Shown: in pieces, positions 18,254 to 26,710 of the stretch
Layout of the letters: every line of letters begins with the position of its first letter
Position numbering within the stretch: the first letter of the stretch is position 1
Source: Caldilineaceae bacterium SB0662_bin_25
GTDB lineage: Bacteria; Chloroflexota; Anaerolineae; Caldilineales; Caldilineaceae
DNA: 38,011 nucleotides
Assembly: GCA_009840225.1 (NCBI GenBank)
Contig: VXOE01000214.1
Location: 1 to 38,011 of the forward strand
Direction: 5' to 3'
Notes under the pieces: model-generated
Told to the model about the DNA's origin: nothing
Databases searched by the model: none
What the model saw: the letters and a program-made list of their open reading frames with translations, nothing else
Program-made: the position numbers and the translations under genes

Positions 18254-19291
18254 ATGACCGAATTGCAGTTGAGCCAGCGCCGTAAACAGGTGCTGCAGAT
18301 CGTCATCCAGGAATATGTTGAGAATGCCCAACCGGTGGGCAGCCCGTTGATCGCGAAAAAGTACGATCTCGGTGTCAGCGCGGCGACCATTCGCAACGAT
18401 CTGGCTGCGCTGGAGAAGGCCGGCCTGCTGACCCATCCGCACACCAGCGCCGGGCGCATTCCCACTGACGGCGGGTACCGGTATTTTGTGGCCAATCTGA
18501 TGGCCCACACCGACCTGCCGTCGCATGAGCGTCACATGATCCGCCATCAGTTCCATCAGGCCCGGCGGGAGATCGATCAGTGGCTGCGTCTCAGCACGGC
18601 AGTCCTGGCCAAGGCCTCCACAGGTGCGGCGCTGGCGACCTCCCCGCGCTCCATTTCGAGCCGGGTCAAACACCTGGAGTTGATCGGCATTCAAGATACG
18701 GTGGTGCTGCTGGTGCTTGTGCTGGCCACAGGAACGCTGAAACAGCAGTTGATCACCTTGGAAAAGCCGATTTTTCAGGAGGAGTTGAGCCGGGCGAGCA
18801 ATCAGCTCAACGGTGAAATCTCCGGGGCTACAGCTGCCAATCTACCGGAAAAGCTGGAGGGGTTCACCGGCTTCACCCGCAACGTGGGCGAGATTGTGCT
18901 GAACACTCTACTCCAGTCGGAAGAGCAGATCACTGACCGCGTTTATCGACACGGGCTGGCACAGGTGCTGGCCGAGCCTGAATTCACGGAAGGGCCGCAG
19001 GTGAGCCGGATCGTGGAGGTATTCGAACAGCGCACGCTGCTGCAAGAGATATACGATGATGTGATGGAGTTGAGTGACGTACAGGTGATGATTGCCGGAG
19101 AGGGCCGTTTTGGCGACATGCAGGATATCAGCCTTGTACTCAGCCGCTATGGGGTACCGAACCGGGTCAGCGGCCTGCTGGGCGTAGTCGGCCCGATGCG
19201 AATGCCATACAGCCGGACAGTTGGGGCAGTGCGGTATGTCGCCACACTTCTGAACGAACTGATGCACCAACTCTACGGCCCAAGCCGTTAG
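18254..19291 (+). CDS. hrcA: Heat-inducible transcription repressor HrcA
   Basis: A 345-residue repressor that binds CIRCE and is kept active by the GroE chaperonin. The N-terminal winged helix (about residues 1-85) has SQRRKQVLQIVIQEYVENAQ, GSPLIAKKYDLGVSAATIRNDL and the hallmark GLLTHPHTSAGRIPTDGGYR (this last about 60-79). The GAF-like middle and the C-terminal LLGVVGPMRMPYSRTVGAVRYVA end are also standard. The ATG at 18254 (CAGCAGG upstream) gives the canonical start; the frame stays open back to 18152 without conserved residues. It heads an operon with grpE 28 bp downstream and carries its own operator 124 bp upstream. Confidence 0.97.
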   Translation: MTELQLSQRRKQVLQIVIQEYVENAQPVGSPLIAKKYDLGVSAATIRNDLAALEKAGLLTHPHTSAGRIPTDGGYRYFVANLMAHTDLPSHERHMIRHQFHQARREIDQWLRLSTAVLAKASTGAALATSPRSISSRVKHLELIGIQDTVVLLVLVLATGTLKQQLITLEKPIFQEELSRASNQLNGEISGATAANLPEKLEGFTGFTRNVGEIVLNTLLQSEEQITDRVYRHGLAQVLAEPEFTEGPQVSRIVEVFEQRTLLQEIYDDVMELSDVQVMIAGEGRFGDMQDISLVLSRYGVPNRVSGLLGVVGPMRMPYSRTVGAVRYVATLLNELMHQLYGPSR

Positions 19292-19319
19292 ACAACATAT
19301 TTGCGTAACAGGACCATAC

Positions 19320-19928
19320 ATGAGTAAACAAGAAAACGCAGCGGTAGAACCGGATAACGGTCAGGTGCCTGAAGAGGCTGTTCTGGAGGCGGAGGAGTCT
19401 GACGCAAGCGACGTATCCGACAGTGAAGAGGCTGAAAAACAGGACGAAACGCCCGAAGAGACGATCGTCCGGCTTCAGTCGGAGTTGGAGGAGGCGCAGG
19501 TGCAGGCTGCCAGCCACCTCGACAAGATGCAGCGCACCGTCGCCGAATATGAGAACGCGGGCAAACGCCGCGAGCGGCAGAACGAGGAACGCATAAAGCG
19601 CGCCACGGAAAGCATGTTACGTCAGCTGCTGCCCGTTCTCGATGACCTTGAGCTGGCCTTTCAGAACGTGCCGAAAGGCATACCGGGAGAGGATCAGGCC
19701 TGGCTGCAGGGATTCGAGCAGATTCAGCAGAAGCTTCTGGAAATACTGGCCAGTTCAGAGGTCGAGCCGCTGGCCAGGAGTGGTGAATTCGACCCGAATC
19801 AGCATGAGGCCATTTCGAATGAGCCGAACGAAGATGTTCCCAGCGGGCACATCATCCAGACCTTACGCACCGGCTATCGCATCCAGGACCGGATCCTGCG
19901 CCCGGCGTTAGTCCGCGTAGCGCAGTGA
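19320..19928 (+). CDS. grpE: Nucleotide exchange factor GrpE
   Basis: A 202-residue cochaperone that drives ADP release from DnaK. An acidic, disordered N-terminus (about residues 1-50) precedes a long coiled coil (about 52-95, with QSELEEAQVQAASHLDKMQR). The middle has RQLLPVLDDLELAF, and the beta-wing end carries FDPNQHEAI, SGHIIQTLRTGYRI and RILRPALVRVA, all typical of the family. It is in the CIRCE-controlled operon after hrcA. The usual partners dnaK and dnaJ are not downstream; a GNAT acetyltransferase follows after 29 bp. Confidence 0.97.
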   Translation: MSKQENAAVEPDNGQVPEEAVLEAEESDASDVSDSEEAEKQDETPEETIVRLQSELEEAQVQAASHLDKMQRTVAEYENAGKRRERQNEERIKRATESMLRQLLPVLDDLELAFQNVPKGIPGEDQAWLQGFEQIQQKLLEILASSEVEPLARSGEFDPNQHEAISNEPNEDVPSGHIIQTLRTGYRIQDRILRPALVRVAQ

Positions 19929-19957
19929 ATAGCTGGGCGCTTTTCTCCTTCCTCTAA

Positions 19958-20971
19958 ATGGTTGCCTTAACCCGGCCCGCCGCGGCCAGCCGTCTTCGAG
20001 ACCCCCAGCGGGGCATTCGGCCCTTTGATGTTGGGCGTGATCTGCGCGCCGTTTCTAGATTGATCACCGAGGCTTTTGCCGAAGAGCTGGATGAACAGGG
20101 CGAGGCTGCGCTGCGCGAGTTGCGGATTCTCGGTTATATGAGCGGGCTGGTGCGCATTCTTTACCGCAGTACCGGCGAATTTCGGAATGTTTTCAACGGT
20201 TTTGTCTGGGTGGAGAACAAGCGGGTTGTGGGGAATGTAACGGTGCAGCGCGCGGCCAGCGGCAGCGGGCGCTGGCAGATCGCAAATGTGGCCGTCTCCC
20301 CGGCTTGGCGCGGGCGCGGAATCAGTCGTGCGCTCATGGAGCATGCCCTGGAGTACATCCGCGACATGGGCGGGTCCTGGGCTGTGCTGCAAGTGCGAGG
20401 GGAAAACAAGATCGCGCGCGGCCTCTATGAACGGCTTCGCTTCGAAAACATGGGGGGGACGTCCGAACTGTACGCGCCTGGCGCGCCGAGGCGGGTCGCA
20501 TTGCCGGTACTGTCCAACCTGCAGGCGTTCTCTCCGTCCGACAGCAATCTGCTCTATGATCTGGCCACCAGCCGGCCCAACGCCGAATTCCAATGGTGGC
20601 GGGCCGTAAGGCGAGACGACTTCCAGGTTCCACTCGAAAAGCGCATTGGTGAACTGGTGAACAGGCTCGTCGGCCGCCAGCGGATCTACCGCTACGCGAT
20701 CCGCGACTACAGCAGCCGCTTTGAAGGTGCAATCCAGGTGACCGCCCGATGGTGGCAGGGGGAGCACCATATTCGTCTCTGGCTGCGGCCCGACGCCCAG
20801 GAACAGTATGCCCAGCCCCTGGTCTTGAGCGCACTGGCACTTCTGCAGGATTCTCCCCGCTGGCCGTTGCGGGCCACTGTGAGCACCCAGGACGAAATCG
20901 CGGCGCAGACGCTGCTGGAGCACGGTTTTGCCGTGCGCAGCACGTTGTACACGATGCGCCTGCGCATGTAG
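19958..20971 (+). CDS. GNAT family N-acetyltransferase
   Basis: A 337-residue protein with a GNAT domain in its first half. Motif A, which binds acetyl-CoA pyrophosphate, is IANVAVSPAWRGRGISRALM (about 108-127), followed by VLQVRGENKIARGLYERLRF, a typical motif B. The second half (about 170-337) looks like a degenerate second GNAT-like domain (for example RGEHHIRLWLRP-type strands and ISAQTLLEHGFAV) without a clear motif A, so it may serve in substrate binding or dimerisation. The acetylated substrate is unknown. It starts 29 bp after grpE and sits 6 bp before the holin-like gene, so it may share their transcript. Confidence 0.85.
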   Translation: MVALTRPAAASRLRDPQRGIRPFDVGRDLRAVSRLITEAFAEELDEQGEAALRELRILGYMSGLVRILYRSTGEFRNVFNGFVWVENKRVVGNVTVQRAASGSGRWQIANVAVSPAWRGRGISRALMEHALEYIRDMGGSWAVLQVRGENKIARGLYERLRFENMGGTSELYAPGAPRRVALPVLSNLQAFSPSDSNLLYDLATSRPNAEFQWWRAVRRDDFQVPLEKRIGELVNRLVGRQRIYRYAIRDYSSRFEGAIQVTARWWQGEHHIRLWLRPDAQEQYAQPLVLSALALLQDSPRWPLRATVSTQDEIAAQTLLEHGFAVRSTLYTMRLRM

Positions 20972-20977
20972 GCACCG

Positions 20978-21361
20978 ATGACGCTTATTCTTCGGCTGGT
21001 CGGGAACGCCATCGCCCTGTACGTAGCGTCAACACTGATTGACGGCATTCAGTTTGGCGCCGGTGGTGAGGTGGATTTCGGCAGCCTGCTGGCGGTCGCC
21101 CTGATTTTTGGCGTTGTCAACGCTGTCATCAAACCGATTGTCAAGGTGGTGACCTGCCCGGCCTTTCTGGTCACGCTCGGTCTGTTCACCTTTGTGGTCA
21201 ACGCCCTGATGCTGCTTCTGACCGGCTGGCTGGCCGGTCTGCTCAACGTTGACTTTCAGGTAGACGGCTTTGGCCCCGCGTTCCTGGGCGCCGTCGTCAT
21301 CAGCTTCGTCAGCTTTCTCCTCAGTCTGTTCATCTCCGCTGAGAAAGACGACAAAGATTGA
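20978..21361 (+). CDS. Small four-TM membrane protein, phage holin family 4 / YvlD-like
   Basis: A 127-residue membrane protein of the YvlD (holin_4_2) family, which despite the name is usually chromosomal and not part of a prophage. It has four hydrophobic segments, with family features LRLVGNAIALYVASTLIDGI, FGVVNAVIKPIVK, TLGLFTFVVNALMLLLTGWL and FLGAVVISFVSFLLSLF. Start ATG at 20978, six bases after the acetyltransferase stop, so probably the same mRNA. Function unknown; some relatives influence envelope stress responses. No phage gene lies nearby. Confidence 0.88.
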   Translation: MTLILRLVGNAIALYVASTLIDGIQFGAGGEVDFGSLLAVALIFGVVNAVIKPIVKVVTCPAFLVTLGLFTFVVNALMLLLTGWLAGLLNVDFQVDGFGPAFLGAVVISFVSFLLSLFISAEKDDKD

Positions 21362-21447
21362 CCGCAGTTCACGTGCGATGCCGCGCGTTGATCTGCAGTC
21401 GAACTCCTCTTCACATAACAGTTCAGGTTTTACCGCTGGGGCACATT

Positions 21448-22722
21448 ATGCGCGCTACCTTTCTCCACATGGCTGATTGCCATCTCGGCTACCGGCAGTA
21501 CAACAGCCGGGAGCGTCAGAACGACTTCACCCGCGCCTATCTCGAGATTATCGAAGCGGCCATCGGCTCCAAGGTTGATTTCGTGCTGCTGGCCGGTGAT
21601 CTTTTTGAAAGACGCGCTATCGACCCGATAACGCTTAGTCATGCCATCACGGGCCTGGAGCGGCTGAAAGCGGCAGGCATACCCTGCCTGGCGGTGGAGG
21701 GCAACCATGAACTGGCCTACTATCGCGACAGTATCGGCTGGGTACGTTTTCTGGCCGAGCGGGAATTGCTGGTTCTGCTCAACCCACATTTTGAAGGGGA
21801 GGAGGTCGGGCTCCCGCCCTACGAAAGACGCGAGGGGGCCTATGTGGAACCGGTACCGGGCTTGCGGGTCTACGGTATGCGCTACTACGGCAGTGCCGCG
21901 GCACCGGTCGTGCAGCGGGTGGCGGGTGCGCTGGCGGCGGCCGACAGACGGGGAGTAGAGTACACGATTTTCATGGCGCACGCTGGCGTTGAGAGAGTAC
22001 TCGACCACCAAAGCGGCGCGTTGAGCCACCGCGAGCTGGCGCCTCTGCGACCCCACGTGGACTATCTGGCGCTGGGCCACTTCCATAAACCTTTCGAGTT
22101 CGACGACTGGATTTACAATCCCGGCAGCCCGGAGACCAACTCACTGACTGAGGCGGCCTGGCCGGAGCGGGGATACTATCTTGTGGAGGTGGATACGGGG
22201 GCGGAGCCCAAGCACCGCCCGGTCTTGCACGCAAATCCCCGGCGTGCATTTGAACGCCTGTTCTTCAAGGTCGACGCGTGCGAGACGCCGGCCGACCTGG
22301 TCGGAGAGTGCCGGGGTTATATCGAGCGTCAGCGCCGTCAGTTCAGAGGCAAAGAACCGGTGGTCGAGTTGCGGCTGAGCGGAGTGCTCCCTTTCGACCG
22401 CGGCGGACTGGACTTGAAACGGCTGGAGCAAGTAGTTGAAGAGCAATACAAGCCGTTGCTCTGCTTTGTACGCGATGACACGCGAGCCTCGGAGTTTGCA
22501 GTGGGGGCCGATCGACATCTCGGCCGACGGGAGCTGGAGCGGCAAATCATTGCCGGTCTTCTCGAACGGGACAACCGGTTCCGCGACCGAAGCAGCGCAT
22601 GGACCGAACTGACGCTCGCGATCAAACAGCTGGCCGTCAGCGGCGCTTCTGCCGACGCGATTTTGGAGGAGTTGGCAAGGGGCGAGGAGAGGATTCTGCA
22701 GGGAGAAGAGACGCAATGTTGA
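21448..22722 (+). CDS. sbcD: DNA double-strand break repair nuclease SbcD (Mre11 type)
   Basis: A 424-residue metallophosphoesterase, the nuclease subunit of the SbcCD complex, which cleaves hairpins and processes DNA ends. Motifs in order: HMADCHLGYR, FVLLAGDLFERRAIDP, AVEGNHELAYY and MAHAGVERVL, LALGHFHKPFEF, all metal-ligand motifs of the family. The C-terminal part (about 280-424) holds the capping and SbcC-binding regions. The ATG at 21448 (GGGG upstream) starts directly before the first motif; an upstream in-frame start at 21358 has no similarity. It overlaps sbcC by seven bases. Confidence 0.95.
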   Translation: MRATFLHMADCHLGYRQYNSRERQNDFTRAYLEIIEAAIGSKVDFVLLAGDLFERRAIDPITLSHAITGLERLKAAGIPCLAVEGNHELAYYRDSIGWVRFLAERELLVLLNPHFEGEEVGLPPYERREGAYVEPVPGLRVYGMRYYGSAAAPVVQRVAGALAAADRRGVEYTIFMAHAGVERVLDHQSGALSHRELAPLRPHVDYLALGHFHKPFEFDDWIYNPGSPETNSLTEAAWPERGYYLVEVDTGAEPKHRPVLHANPRRAFERLFFKVDACETPADLVGECRGYIERQRRQFRGKEPVVELRLSGVLPFDRGGLDLKRLEQVVEEQYKPLLCFVRDDTRASEFAVGADRHLGRRELERQIIAGLLERDNRFRDRSSAWTELTLAIKQLAVSGASADAILEELARGEERILQGEETQC

Positions 22723-25427
22723 TCCGTTCGCTGACCCTGGAAAACGTCAAGAGCTACGCACGGGCAACGGTCGAATTCAGCCCGGGCACGAACGCGATCG
22801 TTGGCCCCAACGGGGCAGGGAAAACGACGATACTGGAGGCCATTGGCTTTGCTCTCTTCGATCATCTTCCGTATAGCCGGCCCGATTTCGTGAGGGCAGG
22901 CCAGAGGACGGCGAACGTGGCGGTCGATTTTCTCAGCGATTACGATGAGCGCGTGTATCAGGTCGTGCGAAGCTGTGGCAGTAGTAGCGCCTATGCGATC
23001 TTGGATCCGGAACTCGCCATACGAATATGCGAGGGCAAAGCTGACGTTATGCAGTTCTTGCGTCTGCATCTAGACATCGACCTTGACACCGGGCCGGAGG
23101 ATCTGTTCAGGAACGCTGTGGGCGTGCCCCAAGGCAGCTTTACTGTCTCCTTTCTGGAAACGCCCCGGGTCCGTAAAGCAGTTTTCGATCCCCTTCTGAA
23201 GGTGGCCGAATACCGCCGAGCGTGGGAAAATTTGCGCGAGCCGCTCAGCTTGCTCAACAAGCGCCAGAGGGATCAGTCAGAAATAATCAGTGGACTGAAA
23301 GGCGAACTTATCCGCCTGCCAACTGTAGAGGACGAAGCCAACACTCTGGCGACCCTCATCAGCAAGGCAGAGGTTGAACTGCGCGACTCGCAGACTGAGT
23401 TGGCTGCGGCCGAATCCGCCCGGCAAACGATGGAGGCGAATCGGGAACGGCTACAAGAGTTGCAACGCATGGTAGAGGTGCAGCAGCAGTTAGTGGCCGA
23501 AAGAAAGCTGACACTGGTTGCGGCGCGGCAACGGTTTACAGAGAGCAAGGAGGCGGTTGCAGTTACAGAAGCCAACCGTGCAGGCCATGAAGCCTATGGC
23601 GCCACGCTGCGGGCCCAGCGGGCCGTGAATGAAAGAATGGCGCAGCGGCGTAGGTTGGAGGAACAGCGGGCCGGCATCCGGACGGTGCTGACGCGGGTGG
23701 AAACGCAGGCAGATGCCCAGGAGGGCGCCCTAGGTGAGATCGAGGAGGCGGAGAAGACTGCGGCGGACCTAACGGTCGGGGCATCCGAGCAGGAGAAGCT
23801 AGACGCCGAATATCGGGATGCCCAACGCCTGGCAGACAGGCTGAAAGATGCAGAAGATCGAGTACAGCGGGAACAGACTTCGGTGGAAAAGGCCAAAAAG
23901 AGGCTGGACCACTTGCGCGTCGAGGTAGCCCGCTCCCAGCAACTCGAAGCCTCAAGGGAGCAGCTGCAGACGCAGGTTGAAACCTTGCAGCAGACGATCA
24001 CGTTGCAGAAGTCTATACGTTCCCAACTGCAGCCTGAAATGGAAACGATTAAGGAGCAAGGCACACAACTGAAAGACTTGGATGCAGACGCGGTCTGCCC
24101 TATCTGCGAACAGCGTCTATCAACGGAACATCGTCTGCAGTTGCTAGAACGTCTTCGCCAAAAGTGGAAGGAAATGAATGTGAGGGCCATGGATGCGGCA
24201 GAGACGATTCGCCAATCCGAGGCGAAATGGGAACAGGCGCGCTCCACCCTTGCGCAGCATGAGCAGACTCTGCATTCTTTACCCCGCCAGCACGAGATCG
24301 AGACAGCTGAGAAGGAACTGACCGAACACATTGCCCGGCATGCTGAAGTACGTGTCGAGGCCGAGGCACTCCGGCATGCGCCGCAACGTGTAGAACAACT
24401 ACAACAGGCGTTAGAGGCGCTGGGCGACCCGCGGCGACGGCGAGACGCAGCTCTCCAGCGGGCGCGAGGACGCGAGCGGGTGGAAAGGGCTTTGCAGGAG
24501 CAGCGGGCGCAGGCCGAGCAACAGCGAAACGCACTCGCGGAGCTTGACGGGCGCATGGCAGAATTCGCCGGCCTGGACGCTGAGACTGCCCGCATCTCCT
24601 CCCGGTTGGCGAAGTTCCAGTCAGCCGACGATCTCTACCGGCGCAATCAGGATGCAGCCGAGGCGCTTCCGCAACGCCTGCAAGAGTTCTCCGAGGCGGA
24701 GAAGGCATTGGAGGCGGCGCAGAAACGTTTTGAGGATGGACAGGAACAGCTGGCAGCCAGCAGACGCAGTTTCGACGAAGAGCGCTTCCAAGAGGTGGTG
24801 GCTCAGGTGGAGGAGATCCGCAGCCGCCGTGTACGGCTGGAGACTGAACTGGGCCAGTGGCGTGAACGCCTCGACAGGGCTATGAAGGAGATCGCCCATC
24901 TGCAGGGCTTAGAAAAGCGACTCACCGCTGCCCGGTCCCGATACGACCGGCTGGTGGAGCGGGAGGAGATCTTGAGATTTCTGCGCTCAGTGGTACAGGA
25001 GGCTGGACCGCACGTAACGAAGGCGTTGGTCCAGCAGATCAGTTACAGTGCCAATCAGTTGTTCGGCCAGATAATGGAGGACTACACGCGCACGCTCCGC
25101 TGGGAGGAGGACTACGGGATCATCTTGGAAGTGGATGGTCGTGATCGGGCATTTTCCCAATTGTCCGGCGGCGAGCAGATGAGCGCAGCGCTGGCGGTAC
25201 GGCTGGCGCTGCTGCAGGAGATGAGCAGTATTGGCGTCGCCTTCTTTGACGAGCCAACCACCAATCTGGACGAGACCAGGCGCGGCGCGCTGGCGCGGCA
25301 GATCGTGGGCGTGCGCGGCTTTGCGCAGCTCTTTATCATCAGCCACGACGATTCGTTCGAGCAGGCTACGGAGAAGCTGATCCGGGTAGAAAAGCGAAAC
25401 GGGGCGAGCGAGATTCATTACGAGTGA
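22716..25427 (+). CDS. sbcC: DNA repair ATPase SbcC (Rad50 type)
   Basis: A 903-residue ABC-type ATPase that partners SbcD. It has Walker A GPNGAGKTT (residues 30-38), Q-loop region AVGVPQGSF, two long coiled-coil arms (about 190-450 and 480-770) around a zinc hook CPIC with Cys461 and Cys464, then the ABC signature LSGGEQ (816-821) and Walker B FFDEPTTN (about 843-850) followed by the H-loop ISHDD. All ATPase elements are intact. The two arms have the heptad-rich Glu/Arg/Gln composition expected of coiled coils. Start ATG 22716 overlaps the sbcD stop. Confidence 0.96.
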   Translation: MLIRSLTLENVKSYARATVEFSPGTNAIVGPNGAGKTTILEAIGFALFDHLPYSRPDFVRAGQRTANVAVDFLSDYDERVYQVVRSCGSSSAYAILDPELAIRICEGKADVMQFLRLHLDIDLDTGPEDLFRNAVGVPQGSFTVSFLETPRVRKAVFDPLLKVAEYRRAWENLREPLSLLNKRQRDQSEIISGLKGELIRLPTVEDEANTLATLISKAEVELRDSQTELAAAESARQTMEANRERLQELQRMVEVQQQLVAERKLTLVAARQRFTESKEAVAVTEANRAGHEAYGATLRAQRAVNERMAQRRRLEEQRAGIRTVLTRVETQADAQEGALGEIEEAEKTAADLTVGASEQEKLDAEYRDAQRLADRLKDAEDRVQREQTSVEKAKKRLDHLRVEVARSQQLEASREQLQTQVETLQQTITLQKSIRSQLQPEMETIKEQGTQLKDLDADAVCPICEQRLSTEHRLQLLERLRQKWKEMNVRAMDAAETIRQSEAKWEQARSTLAQHEQTLHSLPRQHEIETAEKELTEHIARHAEVRVEAEALRHAPQRVEQLQQALEALGDPRRRRDAALQRARGRERVERALQEQRAQAEQQRNALAELDGRMAEFAGLDAETARISSRLAKFQSADDLYRRNQDAAEALPQRLQEFSEAEKALEAAQKRFEDGQEQLAASRRSFDEERFQEVVAQVEEIRSRRVRLETELGQWRERLDRAMKEIAHLQGLEKRLTAARSRYDRLVEREEILRFLRSVVQEAGPHVTKALVQQISYSANQLFGQIMEDYTRTLRWEEDYGIILEVDGRDRAFSQLSGGEQMSAALAVRLALLQEMSSIGVAFFDEPTTNLDETRRGALARQIVGVRGFAQLFIISHDDSFEQATEKLIRVEKRNGASEIHYE

Positions 25428-25453
25428 GATCGGTTGAACGGGGGTCTCACTCG
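25421..25453. terminator. Symmetric hairpin between convergent stops
   Basis: CGAGTGAGA (25421-25429) pairs perfectly with TCTCACTCG (25445-25453) over a 15-base loop. It spans the stop codons of sbcC (25425-25427) and of the converging glycosyltransferase (25447-25449). It is a likely two-way terminator. It has no T-run on either side. Confidence 0.5.
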
Positions 25454-26700
25454 GCGGCTGCGACCAGGATCTGGGCGGCTTTGGGAATGCCTCCCAGGGA
25501 CACAAACTCCTCTTGCAGGGCCTCGGCGTTCAGGCGAGCGGGGGCGTCGTCAGCCAGTATCTTTTGCAGGGCTTCCGCTGCCAGCGGGACGGTCAGCAGA
25601 TTGGGTGGGATATGGTAGCCGACGCCGCTGCGCGCGACCCCACTTGCCTGACGGGCCTGGTCGGCAGCCTTGGGCACGACGATCTGCGGGATCCCGTGGG
25701 TGACTAAGGCATGGGTCGTGCCAGCGCCGCCATGGTGGATCGCGGCGCCGATGTGGGGAAGTACCTCTGCAAAGCGGATCCTGTCCACCAGAACTGAAGA
25801 CTGCGGCAGTCCGGTCCGCAGCGCTTCGACCTCGCGCGTGGTCCAGCCCCCCTCCGTGCCGACTTCGGCAATGCCTTTGCCGACCGCCAGGATCGGTACG
25901 CCTCCTACCTCTGCCGCGGCGCGGGCCGCGATCAAGAAAAAGTTGACGTCCCTGGTAAATGCGGTGCCGAGGGTGATGAAGATCCATGGACGACTGCTTG
26001 GAAGCTGGTCGAGCCAGGGGGATTCGCGCGGCAGAGGTGGAGGAGCGACCCCGCCGACCATTCGTGTCTGCGGCAGCAGCCGCGCTCCGGCGTACCAGCG
26101 GGGGCTCCAATAGGTCAGATGTAAGGAGGGAGAACGCAGCGCGGCTGGACCGTCCAGCGCCCAGTTGACGCCGGTCGCGCCAAAATCGGCAAGCAGCTCG
26201 CCCACGCGCGCCTGAGCCAGTTTTTCGACTGCGCCGGGCGCGTCTGCATTGGGGCCTGGCGACTGCGTCTGCATAGCCGGCCAACCGGCGACGGCGAAGG
26301 GCACGCCCAGGAGTTCGGCGGCGATGGCGGCCGCGGCGGTGAACATCTCGCTGACGATCAGGTCCGGGCGGAAACGTTTAGCTACCTCGACAAGCTCAAG
26401 CGTAGCCGCACGCACGCGCGCCACGTCCAGCCACTGATCCAGTGAGCGGATCATACGCAGGCGCTGGAACTCCTCTTCTGAAGCTGTGCCTTTCGGTATA
26501 GGGGGCGGGGGCGGCCAGCGCCAGCCGGTCTCATGCAGGATATGGACAGGAACGCCCTGTGCAGTGAGATGGCTTTGCAGCTCACGACCTGTGGCCCACA
26601 GGACATCGTGGCCCGCCTGCATAAGTTCGACAGCCGTGGGCAGATAGCCGCCCCAGTCGAGGTGGCCCGCCAGTTGCGCGGATACACATAGAAAGCGCAA
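25447..26700 (-). CDS. MGT-like glycosyltransferase (GT1 family)
   Basis: A 417-residue GT-B-fold enzyme of the macrolide/flavonoid glycosyltransferase type. The N-terminal domain starts LRFLCVSAQLAGHLDWGGYL, and the C-terminal nucleotide-sugar site has HHGGAGTTHALVTHGIPQIV (about residues 320-339). The linker GVAPPPLP and the FITLGTAFTRD motif are typical. I chose TTG 26700: it has a GAGGAG Shine-Dalgarno six bases upstream and lies 10 bp after the previous gene's stop. A longer start at 26733 would overlap that gene. Substrate unknown; it is co-directional with the cytochrome/dehydrogenase lipoprotein. Confidence 0.85.
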   Translation of the reverse strand: MRFLCVSAQLAGHLDWGGYLPTAVELMQAGHDVLWATGRELQSHLTAQGVPVHILHETGWRWPPPPPIPKGTASEEEFQRLRMIRSLDQWLDVARVRAATLELVEVAKRFRPDLIVSEMFTAAAAIAAELLGVPFAVAGWPAMQTQSPGPNADAPGAVEKLAQARVGELLADFGATGVNWALDGPAALRSPSLHLTYWSPRWYAGARLLPQTRMVGGVAPPPLPRESPWLDQLPSSRPWIFITLGTAFTRDVNFFLIAARAAAEVGGVPILAVGKGIAEVGTEGGWTTREVEALRTGLPQSSVLVDRIRFAEVLPHIGAAIHHGGAGTTHALVTHGIPQIVVPKAADQARQASGVARSGVGYHIPPNLLTVPLAAEALQKILADDAPARLNAEALQEEFVSLGGIPKAAQILVAAAE

Positions 26701-26710
26701 GCAGCACTCC

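Noticed and set aside
20978-21361. Holin-like gene as evidence of a prophage
   Set aside because: The YvlD/holin_4_2 family is mostly chromosomal and no other phage gene is present.
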